Below, piece after piece: positions 12,507 through 24,465 of a stretch of 64,000 nucleotides of DNA. The DNA comes from Hirundichthys speculiger. Its lineage: Eukaryota > Chordata > Actinopteri > Beloniformes > Exocoetidae. The stretch lies in NCBI GenBank assembly GCA_018398805.1, contig JAGFBZ010001895.1, forward strand, positions 1,175,001-1,239,000, written 5' to 3'. Position 1 is the first letter of the stretch. Every line of letters begins with the position of its first letter. Position numbers and translations under genes: made by a program. The notes beneath the pieces are model-generated. The model was not told the origin of the DNA, did not search any database, and worked only from the letters and a program-made list of their open reading frames with translations.

Positions 12507-12572
12507 CTTCCTTTCTCTCTCTCCACAATGAATAAAGGCCACTTCTGCCAATAAATAAATAAATAATAATTG
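12395..12572 (+). mobile_element. Second type of tRNA-derived SINE with poly-C interruption
   Basis: The head carries an A-box-like TAGCACAGTGGTTAGGGC (12407-12424). The tail reads 'tctctctctccacaatgaat' then 'aaaggccacttctgcc' and a short AAAT repeat, a typical 3' end of this fish SINE type. The middle, where a B box would lie, is reduced, and a C run of about 30 (12478-12507) separates the halves. Confidence 0.6.
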
Positions 12573-12725
12573 AAATATGTAACTTTACAGCTGCATCATT
12601 GACATCTGGCTTAGCTGCAAGCCACCTGGCAGACAAGAAGGTCACATATTTAGAGGACTCACATGCAGATATTGCTTGGATGGACAATTAGGAGAATGAA
12701 AATTTAGGGTCTAGATTGCTTAACA

Positions 12726-13124
12726 CAGTGGTCCCCAACCCCCGGGCCGCAGACCGGTACCAGGCCATGGATCAATTGGTACCAGGGCCAATTGAAAAAT
12801 GCTCAGAAAAAATGAGCTATTTAAGTTTTATTAATTACATGAGTATGCTTTTATTTTGAAAAATATTTTATTTTGAACAATGACCGGATTCTCTCTGTTA
12901 CATCTCGGTCACTTGAGCGCCAAAATTTAACCCAGCTAGCAAAATGAATAAGAAACGGGCGTCTTTGGAAGGTTTCCTTGTGAAGGGGAAAATGCACAAT
13001 GAAGAAAGAGAACAGCCTCCGACTTTCAAGAAAAAAAAGCTTTTAACAGACAACACCAGGAGTCCTGCTTGAAATATGGATTTATCACGACAAGTGATTC
13101 CCATGTACCAAGCCCACTCTGACT

Positions 13125-13155
<31 letters not shown>

Positions 13156-13286
13156 GGTTATTCATTTAATGGGTACAGACGATGTTTGATGTTATACTCA
13201 TGTTATGTTATTGCCGTAATGTAACGAGTAACGAAATTATCAAGCATTTGACCGGTCTGCAGTTACAAAAAGGTTGGGGACCACTG
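12726..13286 (+). mobile_element. hAT (Charlie-like) DNA transposon with perfect 8-bp TSD
   Basis: Terminal inverted repeats CAGTGGTCCCCAACC (left) and GGTTGGGGACCACTG (right) are flanked by a perfect duplication GCTTAACA (12718-12725 and 13287-13294). An 8-bp duplication and CAGTGG-type ends define hAT. Inside is a broken transposase N-terminus. At 561 bp it is an internally deleted derivative. It includes a 28-bp T run (13128-13155). Confidence 0.93.
12944..13122 (+). pseudogene. hAT transposase N-terminal remnant (ZBED5/FAM200-like)
   Basis: The first frame starts at ATG 12944 (MNKKRASLEGFLVKG...) and stops at 13072. A shifted frame from 13057 then reads QESCLKYGFITTSDSHVPSP before a stop at 13122. 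The block Y-G-F-I..S-D-S-H-x-P-S-P is characteristic of the N-terminus of the transposases that gave rise to ZBED5/FAM200-type genes. Only the first 60 or so residues survive, with one frameshift. No zinc-finger or catalytic region remains. Confidence 0.7.
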
Positions 13287-13294
13287 GCTTAACA

Positions 13295-16200
13295 CGTTTC
13301 TCAAGAATGCAAGGAAGGAAGGTTCTTGTGCAGATTAATGGTACAAAGCAACTTCTTTCAGCTTTTCTCTTCTTGGGGAGTCACTACAGCAGGCCATTAT
13401 GTTCTACATGTTGATTGGGTTTATGTCTATCTGGGTGTGAGACAGGCACGATGAGAACGCTGCCTTATGACCCCTAAGTGGCCCTTAGCGCTCATTGTCC
13501 CCTTTTTGCATCGGGGACAATGTGGGGTTGAGGGGTTTAATTGTCTCTAGGTGGGTGCAGATTGATATATCTTGCGTGATCAGCACAAAACTCATGTTAG
13601 TGAACGCAAGAATTGAGAGTACCTGCCAGTAAACAAATGGTAACTCTGGAAAGGTTGCTGCAAATGCTCAATCCAACTGGGAAGGTGATGCAGTGCATTA
13701 ATGGATGAACCCATGTGACCTGGCCCTCCTCTCTACCAGATTTGAATAGTCACCTGCACCTTTTTGTTATGACTTCCTCCAATTATTGTAGCCGAAGTAT
13801 ACGGGATCACCACTCGTCTTGCCATCAGTCCTGATCTTGTTCTTTGCTGAAGTGACAGGAACATAGCCTGGAGTTTTGTGAGGTTCAGCACGTCGATATT
13901 TTTCCCTGTTTTGTCCTTAACTTCCTGCTAAATCAGTGCCTTCCAAATCAGTGGGAGGTTTGGTTTTTTTTTTCAAAACCAGTATCTTCCAAAAACCCCA
14001 AATGCAGTGCTAAGGACCGGTTTCGACTGGTGCTGCCACCTAGTGGATGGCATTTTCGCAGCCCTATTGGATCAGATCTGAGCGAATATGAATGCAACTG
14101 GAAATGTGTTTCTCAGTGTTTTTGAAGTGATTAATGCCATATGTCTTGATCAGAGGGGCAACAACAAAGACGAGAGAAAAACCTAGTTCAAAGGCTTGAT
14201 TTTTCTTCAGGGGATTTTCTGTCAGATACAACGACCAGGTCAGGTAAAGTGCAGCACGACCCGACCGTTCTGAGTGGTGTCAAACTGTCACTGTTTGAAT
14301 GGTACGTCCAAAAACAAGTGTGCTCTGAAGTAAATGATACAGCTCACGTTTTAGAAATGTAATAAATGCAAGCTGTGAGTTTAATACGCTTGACTATGCA
14401 TTAGTAACCTTTTACAAATGAAAAAGCTTTAACTTTCACCTCTCTGGAAACGAAAGCGAGATTTCCTGAGAGTTATAGGTGTGCCTCGTCAACGTGAGCG
14501 GTTTCTCAATCACTAAATCCAAACATAGGTCAAAGCTCTGTTTTCCTACATTTCTGTCTCACACTCGACCCAGAACCGTCGGCTAACTTCTCAGAGCTCA
14601 GTGGATGGGCGAGAGACATGAGGGGAAAAATGGCGATATAGAAAGTGATTGTGAAATGTGGGAGCGAGAAGTGTTTGGCAGCGCTCATCTTGTTTGCTCA
14701 GTAAACCCCTCAGGCCTGTGTTTTTTTTTTTTGCCGAGGGAAATGCCGACATTGTTGGGGCCGGAGACCGTGGTTACGGGCCAGCCGTGGGCCCAGCCAG
14801 GCAGGTTGGGACAAACAACAAGATGAAGGTCAGCTAATATAGCAGTTAATTCCACTTCCTGGTCCCCATGACACCCAGGCAGGGTTTATTTGAAGATCCC
14901 AGACCCTGAAGTCACTGTGCACTTTGTTCAGTCCGTGAGTATTTTTTCTCCTTTTTTTTTGTTCCTAGCCAGCACTTTCAGATATTAATGTATTCAGAAG
15001 AGAAGCAAGGGAGGGTGGAGGAGAGGAAGGAAGGAAGGAAAAGGGAATGCAGCCAGGGAGTGAAGAGGAAAAGCAGATTTTTCACTTTTTTTTTCACATT
15101 TCTTATATCATAATGGAATACTTTTTTGAGGTTGCATTTCAGAAAATGACTAAATTACTGCAGCCCCTGTTACATATCCACAATATTATTATTATCATTA
15201 TGACCTTAGTTCACCTGTCAGGAAATTCGCATGAAATCATCCCTCAGTTTACAGTGAGAATCAACCAAATTCTACTGTAATGAGAATCTGCACAGAAGTT
15301 AGGTTTCACTAATGTCCTGTTCATTGATGTGGTTGGAGCAGAAAATCTTGAGTCTTTTGGTTTCGTTTAAACAGGATAGGGTGCGACTGAGAGCTCGCTG
15401 AAGGCCTTTCCTCACAGTGCACACCCAGCCCAGTCTGGCCTCCTCTGGACCTGGCAGACTGGGTGAAAACCCATTAAAAAGAGCTAGATTATGAGCTAAT
15501 TGTCTTACTGATCATTTACCTTGGACCACAAGAATGCAGAAGGGAGGGGTGCGATGAGTGAAAAATATAGCGCACAGCATCCAAAAGCCAAGTGGCTTAA
15601 TCCTGTATGGAAATGGTAATGAGAAAAAAAAGAGGACTAACTCTGTCTGTGTGCCCTCTCCTGTCCTGGCCTATCCAGGATGGGATCGAGGCCTCTCTAG
15701 TGGGGCTTTTCAAGGACGCATAAGAAAAGCCTTTGTGCTCCGATCTAGTAAGCCAGAAATACAGCTTTTGAACCATCCACATTGGAAGAAAAGACAGAAA
15801 TGGAGAGGCAGTTTTGGCGAGACTGAATGAGTGAGTTGAGGAGAGGGGGGGATGGGGCCTGCGCCGAAGGTGTCAGCGTCAAAAGCAGAGGCTATGATGC
15901 ATCGTGTGTATGTGCATGCGTGCGCATATATGTTTTATTTTTTTGTCTGGGTGTGCGTGGGTGCAGGTCACACAGTGGGCTGATATCAAGTAGCTCTTTA
16001 AGTGCTCCTTCCACCTCCAAAAGGTGCTTCATTCTTTGTTCCGCAGAGCCTCATTCCTCCATTCTGCTGAAGTCTGACCATGAATGAAGGCTGCAAAGTG
16101 AAAGAGTGGGAGACGAGGAGAGAGTGACAAATGCAACACACCACCTGGTTGTGGGGGATTGCAGTCTAAAAAAAAAAAAAAAAGAGTGACAAGCAAATCA

Positions 16201-17424
16201 CATTTAGCTGTGAGCATGTTGTTGTTTCATTTTTTCAGAAAAGAGCCAAATTCCTGAGGTTTATTTTGATGGCACTTATTGCTGGATCTGTCAATCCTCG
16301 AGCTGATTTGCAGAACTCTGAGTTAAAAGTTGGTCTGCATTTGTTGATTATCTGATTGCTTCTCCATTCTAGCGGGAAGCGAAGCAAACGGGGCTTGGGA
16401 ATACATTTGTTTGGCTGAGTAAAATCCAGTGTTAGATTATTCTGTGTTTAGTTTGGTGCCTGGGAGCAAACAAAACAGCATCTGTGGCGCAGCTCGAGTT
16501 TTACAGAGGGTTAAGAAGAAGGAGCAGGAGGTCCAAGTGGGTTTCAGCAAAACAAAAGACTGTGATTGCATATACTGTAGTTTTCCAGATCAGGGAGGGG
16601 TAGCAGAGATCTCATGCATAAAATCGGACTTGATTAAAATGACTGAACCTCCCAAAAATGAATTGTGGTAGCAGTCATGAAGTCTGCGTGAGCCTCTTCC
16701 CCATGGGTCCAGAGCTTGTGTCTGAATAGAGAGCAGGAATTATGACGCTAAGTGTCTGTAGCTGCTGGAGGACACAAATCAGTCCCTGCAGTCCTCTGCG
16801 GTGTCACTTCTTCATCACAGTCCTCTCAGCTCATCTTCGGTACATCTCAGAAATTCATTTTCTCCCATTCTGTGCAGCAAAACAGCAATCTAAGTTACTG
16901 ACGTCAGTATAAGTCAGTGATTGTAAATGTGCTAATGTACAATGAAGTCACTGACGCCTTGTTTAGTTATCCAGTGACAAGGATGCCCGATTTTCTCTTT
17001 TTCTTTACTTTTGAATGCCAGTTCAAGCCGGTTGATGAGGATTGTCTTCTCCTGCTCACGGTGCTCACGTGGTGGTCGTTGGGGTTGATCTCAATACCAT
17101 CTCATTCCCTCTGGAGCTTCAGCAGAGTTATACAGCGAATATTCAAAGCTTGGTTGGGAGTGGGCGTGTTGAGAGGGTAAGAGCGTGTGGCTGATGGCCA
17201 GGCTGGGACTGCTGCACTGCTGAAGTTGACTTTCCCAGATGGTTGTGTTCTGGCCCTCAGTAGACCGCTGTGAGGGGGAGGAGGTGGATTGTGGGGAGTA
17301 CGGCAGGTCTAAGCTGGTGGGTAGCTGGAACCCAGGCAAAGAGGAGAACTGACTACAACCAGGTCTGACTCGTAAGGCCAGTTACCACCAACGGGTGGTA
17401 ACTGGATGGTGGCAGCCACCACAA
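13295..17424. other. Intergenic, no gene recognised
   Basis: No exon or RNA gene is supported. Simple-sequence pieces include a GGAAGGAA run near 15025 and A/T runs at 14720, 15085 and 16168. The GC-richer block at 14690-14940 has no repeat hallmark and could be a conserved non-coding element; this is unverified. Confidence 0.5.
14031..14046 (-). promoter_or_regulatory. CTCF-like motif
   Basis: The minus strand reads CCACTAGGTGGCAGCA, a full match to the core CTCF consensus as I know it (CCAS-YAGRKGG-CRSY). An identical 16-mer with matching flanks occurs at 49210. The motif match is direct; binding is not shown. Confidence 0.45.
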
Positions 17425-18230
17425 GGGCAAAGTTATTATCGTTAACGAAAACGAACGAAATAACGAAAACTAGAATTGAAAAAACATTTTCGTTAACTGA
17501 AATAAAATAAAAATGAGAGTTTTTAAAAAATGATAACTAACTGAAACTGTATTATGTGTTTATAAAACTAACTAAAATTAACTATATATATATTTTTTTC
17601 ACATAAACGTTTTGGGATTTACATGAAAACTATTAACTTCGCTCCACCGTACAACAACAACTGCAAAAAAAAAAAACAAAAAAAACAACAAAAAAAAAAA
17701 AAACAGAGTGATCAGTGATGGCTGCAGCAAAAGTTGGGAGAAATGACACACTCCTATTTGGGATTTCTTTGACTATGACTGTTTTAACGATAAAATTAAG
17801 TGCCTTGTTGTAGAAGCAGGTGATACAATGTGTGGAATACTTCTTAAAGGAAAAAACCCCAAGAATCTAAAGGTCCGTTTCAAAAGCTCGCATAAGAAGG
17901 CTAACCAAGACTACCTGGATAAGCTAGCCTAAGCTAGCCCTCCTCCCTGGAAAGAGAAGCTGCAGCTACAGGCCAGTCAGCGTTGGGATGGACCGGGAGA
18001 AAACAGCAACCATGATGGACTGTTTCCACGGGCGACCAAATAGCTGCTGGTCAGTAAATACGCAGGAACACTACAAGCGGGAAGATGCATTGATAAATAT
18101 GTTTATTGAGACCAGAATGTAAACACGACTATGTGACTCGATAGCCTTCAAAAAGTTCCAAAACTATTATAACCCTGCACCAGGGCACCGTGGGAAGACC
18201 ACCGATAAAAGGACCACCAAAAAACAAACC
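17425..18230 (+). mobile_element. hAT-type transposon remnant with BED-finger transposase pieces
   Basis: The left part (17425-17560) is the 'cgttaacgaaaacgaac' type of subterminal sequence common in fish hAT elements. Two coding pieces follow at 17759-17932 and 18012-18182. I could not find a matching right terminus or a target duplication, so the ends are approximate. Confidence 0.6.
17759..18182 (+). pseudogene. hAT transposase remnant, BED finger plus following segment
   Basis: The first piece is 57 codons: an aromatic start WDFFDYD, then KCLV...MCGILLKGKNPKNLKV...SSHKKAN, and stop. This is the BED zinc-finger pattern C..C-G..L-K-G-K-N-x-x-N-L-K-x-H..H, with the first His replaced by Arg. 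The second piece (from 18012) reads MMDCFHGRPNSCW...EHYKREDALINMFIETRM, then a stop and TRLCDSIAFKKF. It resembles the segment after the BED finger in fish hAT transposases. Stops and a frame break make it non-functional. Confidence 0.7.
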
Positions 18231-20278
18231 AAAATTTAAAAAAAAGGCAAAAAAACACAACCATAGCCCCCCCCAAAACAAACAAACAAAAAACTCATGT
18301 CTGATACCAATTTTTACATTTTTAATTCATTAATTTTTTCAGACCTTCAGGGTCGTCGCTTGGTTCCGTTCATTGGATTTGTGCTGAATTTCTGAAATTT
18401 AGAAATAATTATTTACTTACCTGGCAAACAGATCTGACAAGATGTTTCTCCTTGTTAACAGTTTCTTGTTAAAGTGGTTCACTGATTTGAGGCCACTCGG
18501 GTCTAACGACCTCACAAGTGTCTCCACAGAGGCGTAAAATGCAACTGCGTGCATGGAAGTCACATAATCCCTGATTTGCTGCTGTTTGAGCGTGACAGAC
18601 AGACACAGAGCCCTCATAACACTCACTGCTTACCTTTGAGGGAAAAACAAGAGGGCAGGCAACAATAAGGAAGAAGCAATAAATCTAAATCCTCCGACTG
18701 TTTTTACAGGACAAACCTGACAAAGACATCAGGGCCTCGTCACAGGAGCTTGAGCCATTTCGCTCAGCCTCTTGCTGTTTCCATTTTATGGAAAGTGTGT
18801 CAGTGCAGCTCCCAACTGAAGGGCAGAGGGCGACCCGCCACCACAGCCAGGACAACCTCAGCGGGTCGCACTATCACAGCTCTGTTTTCCTGTGGAAGAC
18901 AACTGCAACAATATGGCTGAGGGGCTCATCTGTATGGAAAGTACAACCCTTGTCTTGGAGTTACAAACCTGACCCCAACATCAAGTCCGCTTTGAGAAAC
19001 ACGAACACTGAAAAATATGATTGTAACTCGTCTTTGCGTTTGTTGTTTCAGCTTCAGTTTTGCGCATACTGAGGAGGAAGTTTGAACATGCCCAGATATC
19101 TTTTCAGCTCTCCCGTTCCTCCCGCATCATGGGAGAAATCCCAGTGGCACGACTCCAACGCTGCGGAGATGTTGATCACGTCTTGCAGGCCTGACCTCGT
19201 TGTCTGAGACGCCGGAGGGCTTAAATGGACGCATTACCCATTACCCAGCAAAAGCTGTTAATAGTGATTTTTTTTTTTTTAGAAAGTATTGCTGGATATA
19301 TTATGTTAATAGAGAACACAGCTTAAACCTTCAGCACTGACTGCAAAATTGGTTGGCCCCTTTAGAGTTTCTGTGTACTGGGCATTGCAGGAGCAGTATA
19401 TCAATAGGCCACGTTCAAGCCAAAACAGATGGACTCTCATTTGTAGCGCTGCTCAGAGTTGTGTGTTCTTGTGTAGAACTCCCACAGGAATGAGTTAAGG
19501 GTTTCCACTGAATCCAAAACCTCCCAGCTACGACAAAAACATCTGTGGTTTAGATTAGACACGTTGGTGATATCACTCTTTTAGTTACATGCTCGCATTA
19601 TGCTGTAGCAATCTTATGGCCGGTCCTTATTGTCCGTGAAGTTTATGGAGGCGAAGGATCCAACACACATGAGGTTCTCTGTGGCAGGACACGATGGGAG
19701 AAGCCAACGTTTTAATTCATTTGCTGCAAATGCTTTACAATTGACTTCACATTTTTTTTTATGTCGCAGTGACGGCTTCAGTTTGGAGAGTTCACGTGTT
19801 TTCAGAACAAGTCCACAGATCCTTCACTCAAGTAAATGTTAACATTACATCTGGATAATTTCCCAACAAAAGTAAAAATGTTGTTATTCTTTTTGGAGTG
19901 CTAATTGCTGCTCTGGACAAATTCCATGCAGCGTGTGCAGGTTGTCCAAAATGTTGCCTTTCAGTGGGATAAAACATGGTAATGCTTTAGATTATAGCTG
20001 GGAATCAACATATATATAGCAATACAAATATTCCAACTGTTTACAATCAATGGGACGTAATTTTAATCTTTAAGATACTTAATTACAATCCTATGAAATA
20101 CAATCTACCTATTTTCAAATTTACTGAAAAATTCATTTAATCTTTAATTGTGTAACATATAATGAAATAAATCACTTTTTGTGACCTTGAGACCCTATAT
20201 TTGGGTGTCAGAAGAGACTAACGGCTCAAAATTTTTTTGATCAACCACTATGTTTGAGTCTGTCTACTTCTGAAAGTT
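18231..20278. other. Intergenic, no gene recognised
   Basis: Low-complexity A-rich sequence at 18230-18300, otherwise ordinary non-coding DNA. No exon, RNA gene or clear transposon end is supported. Confidence 0.5.
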
Positions 20279-21100
20279 TATACACTCACCACCCACTTTA
20301 TTAGATTCACCTTTCTTGCACCAGGTTTAGATTTCAACAAGATGCACACAGTTTCTGCAGATTTGTCGACTCTACATTCATGACGTGAATCTCCGATCCC
20401 ACCACATCCCAATGTTGGTGATTGTGGAGGTCACTGCAGTACAATGAACTCATTGTCATGTTCAAGAAACTGGTTTGAGATGATTCGAGCTTTGTGACGT
20501 GGTGCATTATCCTGCTGGAAGTATCCACCAGGAGATGGGGACACTGTGGTCGTAAAGGGATGGAGATGGTCAGCACCAATACTCAGGCAGGCTGTGGCAT
20601 TTAAAACATGCTCAGTTGGTAGTAAGTGGCCCAAAAGTGTGCCAAAAACACATCCGTGACACCATTACACCACCAGCAGCAGCATGAACCGTTGATACAA
20701 GACAGACTGGATCCATGCTTTCATGTTGTTCTGACCCGACCATCTGAATGATGCAGCTGAAACTGAGACTCATTCCTGTTCTTCGTTGACAAGGAGTAGC
20801 ACCTGGTGACGTCTCCTGCTGCTGTGGACCACCTGCTTCAAGGTTCCACGTGCTCTGTGGTTCAGAGATGGTATTCTGCATAGCTTGGTTGTAATGAGTT
20901 CTTATTTAAGTTGCTGTGGCCTTTCTATCATCTCGAACCAGTCTGAGCATTCACCTCTCTTTTTTCTGCCGTTTTCTGTAAACCCTAGAGATGGTTGTGT
21001 GTGAAGATCCCAGTAGATCAGTGGTTTCTGACCAGCAGACCAGCCCGTCTGGGACCAACAAGCATGCCACCTTCAAAGTCACCTGTACTAACTCAAAGCC
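20279..21100 (-). pseudogene. Tc1/mariner-type transposon with broken transposase
   Basis: The left end on the plus strand reads TACACTCACC-ACCCACTTTA, 'ttagattcacc', the terminal repeat of a family found throughout fish. On the minus strand three overlapping frames carry transposase blocks: DPVCLVSTVHAA..GVMV (about 20640-20760), LNATACLSIGADHLHPFTTT (about 20550-20620) and the catalytic FQQDNAPRHKARIISNQFLE (about 20460-20520). QDNAPRHKA is the second DDE-motif region of Tc1-like enzymes. Frameshifts split the gene, and the right terminal repeat is not visible, so it is truncated and inactive. Confidence 0.8.
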
Positions 21101-21970
21101 AATCATGCAGGATTTGTATAACCTGAAACATTCTGGTAATTTGTAATAATGGTTATTACTACGAGAACTCTTGTCTGCAAAGTGGTCATCACATTATTTA
21201 GGGAGGGATATCTGTTTGTTACCTCCTCATCCTCAGTCACTACATGGTGTCTTTATCCTCATCATTAGAAACATTTTAAAGAAACTATGCAAACTTTGAT
21301 CCATCACTTGTTGAGAAGTGTCGTAAGGCGATCAGATCTGTTCAGTCTCCACACTGGAAACACCACAGATGTGTTTCTTTTTGCACTCTACAGCAGCTTT
21401 CTTATGGCACAAACTTGACCCCTTAATCCTTTGAATCATCATTCTAAAAAATTATTTATGTTACCAGTCGAAATATCAGCAGTCATATAGGCATAGTCCT
21501 GGAAGGAGTCCAGAAGAAGGTCCAGGCTGCTACTCGTCTAAACAAAGGAAGCGCTCCGCTAATTGTACTTATGACCGTTAAGTCTCATTCTATTTTCGTT
21601 AAGTTTTACATACATAGAGCACAGTTCCCTTCTCATAAGTGGATGTGTTGCTTCGCTGTTTGCATGTATTTCAGCATTACAGTCAGTGGCTAGCAGCGGT
21701 GGTGGCTAGTCTGACATTCACACGTTTTTCTTGTGGACAGAAATGTTGAATTTCCACCATTCGCCAACTGTCCAACTGGGACACAATCAACCCAGTGGTG
21801 ACATCATTCCCAGTTCCGACTTGAGAGGTAAATGGAACACACAGTAGGGATTCCATCTTTTTGTTGCCATTGTTTAATTTGTGTTCTCAGTCAGAAGTTA
21901 GAAAGTCTAATTCCACCCAAACTCCTGTGAAAAGGCCCAGTGAAGTTTGGGTTTTATCAAGCCTGTATGT

Positions 21971-22183
21971 CAGGCGTCCTCCAAACTCAGTCCTTTAGGA
22001 CCTCTGTCCTGCATGCACTTTCCCCTCTTGTTTCCCTGACACAACACATCTGACTCTGATGAATGGATCACCATCAGCTTGTCATCCAGGTCTGTTAATG
22101 ACCCGTTCATTTGAATCAGGTGCGCTGAAGCAGGGAAAAGACTTGCAGGACAGCGGCCGTCGAGAAGGAGTTGGACACCCCTG
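21971..22183. mobile_element. hAT-type MITE, 213 bp
   Basis: Ends CAGGCGTCCTCCAA (left) and TTGGACACCCCTG (right, inverted) form imperfect terminal repeats. They are flanked by CTGTATGT (21963-21970) and CTGTCTGT (22184-22191), a 7/8 match expected for an old 8-bp hAT duplication. It is non-coding and of a type I recognise from many fish genomes. Confidence 0.8.
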
Positions 22184-22813
22184 CTGTCTGTGATTATTGA
22201 CACACCACCCACTGTGCGGCTGTTACATTACTTCAGTCTTCCTGTCCGCCGTGCAGGGTTTTAACATCATGGGCCAGTTTAGCAAATGACTGGTGACAAA
22301 ACTTTCAAAGGAAGGACCACATTTCTGCAGTTTAAGTATTTAATACAGGAAGCTCTGGTTTCTGTCCGTGCTATAGTGAGCTCTTAGTCTGGTTGCTATT
22401 TGCTCTCATGTTGTGGTAGCATGTTTTAAAGATTACTGAGTTTAACTTAAGCTGGAATTTATGTTTTCATAATGCACAGTCTGTTATCTCTGTGGTATTT
22501 TTTTAAAAGCATGTCGCAGTTAAGGGAACTGTCAATTTTTGAAAAATGGGCAAAAAATGTATCCTTAATGTAGATCCTTCTTGAACTCAAAAATCATATC
22601 TTCTTGTTATCAATTTTTTTTTTGTCCCTGTCCCCTGAACTCAGTTATATTTATATGACATAAAAAAAACAAAACAAAATAAAACTTTCTGCTGCAAGAC
22701 TCCAGATTAAATTATGGTTTCCAGGATTTTCTGTTGAACATATTTAATATATTATTTTATCTGCTGTTGGCTATATTCTGCAAGCAGAATTCCATAATCC
22801 AAATGAGTTAGCC

Positions 22814-23149
22814 CAGTGGTGCGCAAACTGTGGTACGCGTACCACCGGTGGTACGCTAGCGCTCTCTGGTGGTACGTGGGGAACGTCATGACTTTCCACA
22901 TTTTTTCCACATTTTCCACTTTTAAAAGAAAAATAAAATAAATTGTTTGCATATTCAGTTGCAATGCAGAACCTTTTGAGTTTGTTTCTCTGATGAGAGT
23001 AAGGTGTTGTAATAGTAACATCTCTAAGTGTGTTTAAAGCTAATTGAGAAGGCATATATGGCTACATTTTAAAATTGGTCATCATGGTGGTACTCAGAGT
23101 TGAACAGTTTCTCAGGTGGTACGCAGTATTAAAAATCTGAGAACCACTG
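22814..23149. mobile_element. hAT-type MITE, 336 bp
   Basis: Ends CAGTGGTGCGCAAAC (left) and GAGAACCACTG (right) are flanked by AGTTAGCC (22806-22813) and AGTTAACC (23150-23157), 7/8 identical. GGTGGTAC repeats just inside both ends are typical subterminal motifs. Non-coding; overlapping open frames on the minus strand are chance. Confidence 0.82.
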
Positions 23150-23574
23150 AGTTAACCGTTACAGCACATTTGTGTTAAGGCACATTATTTTATCAAGTGT
23201 GTAGAAACGGTTGCGTATAGGTGTATTGCAAAAACATTTTGGAGACAGTTAGGACTTAAACTGGGATTCAGCTGTGAACATCCTCGTTTTGCATTTTGAC
23301 ACACCTTTATTTTAGATGAATTAATTTTAATTTCTATCAGGCCGTTCAAAAGCCAAACACTTGTCAATATTTTTCATTACAGCCATCCAATGCAAAAGTG
23401 AAAAATAAAAGAACGTCAAACAAAAACACCACAGAATTATTTCATGTGTCATTAAATATATTCATTTGTGATAAACATAATATATTAGTATTACGAGACA
23501 TTACAGAACCATTTCCAAGGACATTCCTAAACAAGAACATTTACAAGCCATTGTATAAACACGAGCAGAAAATT

Positions 23575-23580
23575 TTTATT
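23575..23580 (-). terminator. Candidate poly(A) signal of ntn1
   Basis: AATAAA on the minus strand with a TGTTTATAC / TGTAAATGTTCTTGTTT downstream T/G-rich element. Alternative signals are listed under the 3' UTR. Confidence 0.35.
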
Positions 23581-24223
23581 GAGAGCGTTAGTCCGGAAGG
23601 GAGTACCTTTCTGAAAAAACTGCAAAACAAGCAGAAATGTTTGGGTGCAGTCTTGCTCGCAGGAGCTTTCCAAGCACTTTGTATTCAGATACGCACAGTA
23701 TGATGCACAGAGTGCTGAGGTGTACTTGTGTATTTAAGTGTATGCGCTTGAATGTGGCCTGAAGTGGATGATCCTCTGGGCGCACCTAAACTGCTCAACA
23801 GAGAAACTGATTCATTTGAGTTTCTGCTCTTGTATTTTAAAAGTCTAGTTAAGTTCACATGTAAATAGATCTGGTTAATATTTTAACAAAACGAGAGTAA
23901 TACTATACAACTATATAACATACAGACAATCATTCATGCCTTTTTGTTGAGTACCAAGTATTGATAACAAAATCCCATCCTCAAAGAATCCCTATGAGGA
24001 GATACACATTTGACACACTATGCTGAATGCACTGGACTATAAACATCTGTGACATTTCATCACTCCACAGGTTATTTTACCACAACACTGAATACTGTAT
24101 ACAAATTAAATCTGCATAATTCACAATCATTATCAGCTGGTCAGCTGCAGAAAAAATGAGTATGCACCGTGCAAGTGGAATGAGGTTTGATTCATACTGC
24201 TGTCTTCTTATGCTTTTTTAAAA

Positions 24224-24465
24224 TTAAAGCTACTCTATGTAGCAATACCACTTCTGACCACATGGAGGCATACATCTCTGTCTTGATGACATGAGAGCCA
24301 CGGACCATCCCGTGTTAATGAATGGGTATAGTCTGGCACATCCTGTAACGCCACAGTAGACGTGCACTTTGTTGTGTTTTACGCCATCGGCCGACACATG
24401 AACGTTCATCTGATATGCTGCCCTCATGTGGTCAGAACTGGTACGGTTGCATCGAGTGGCTTTAA
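24224..24465. mobile_element. TTAA-flanked MITE (piggyBac-like), in likely ntn1 3' UTR
   Basis: TTAA stands at both edges (24224-24227 and 24462-24465). The inside ends are inverted repeats of about 45 bp: left AGCTACTCTATGTAGCAATA ... CTTCTGACCACATG, right (reversed) AGCCACTCGATGCAACCGTA ... GTTCTGACCACATG. TTAA target choice with short non-coding length points to a piggyBac (or Kolobok) derivative. Confidence 0.75.
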
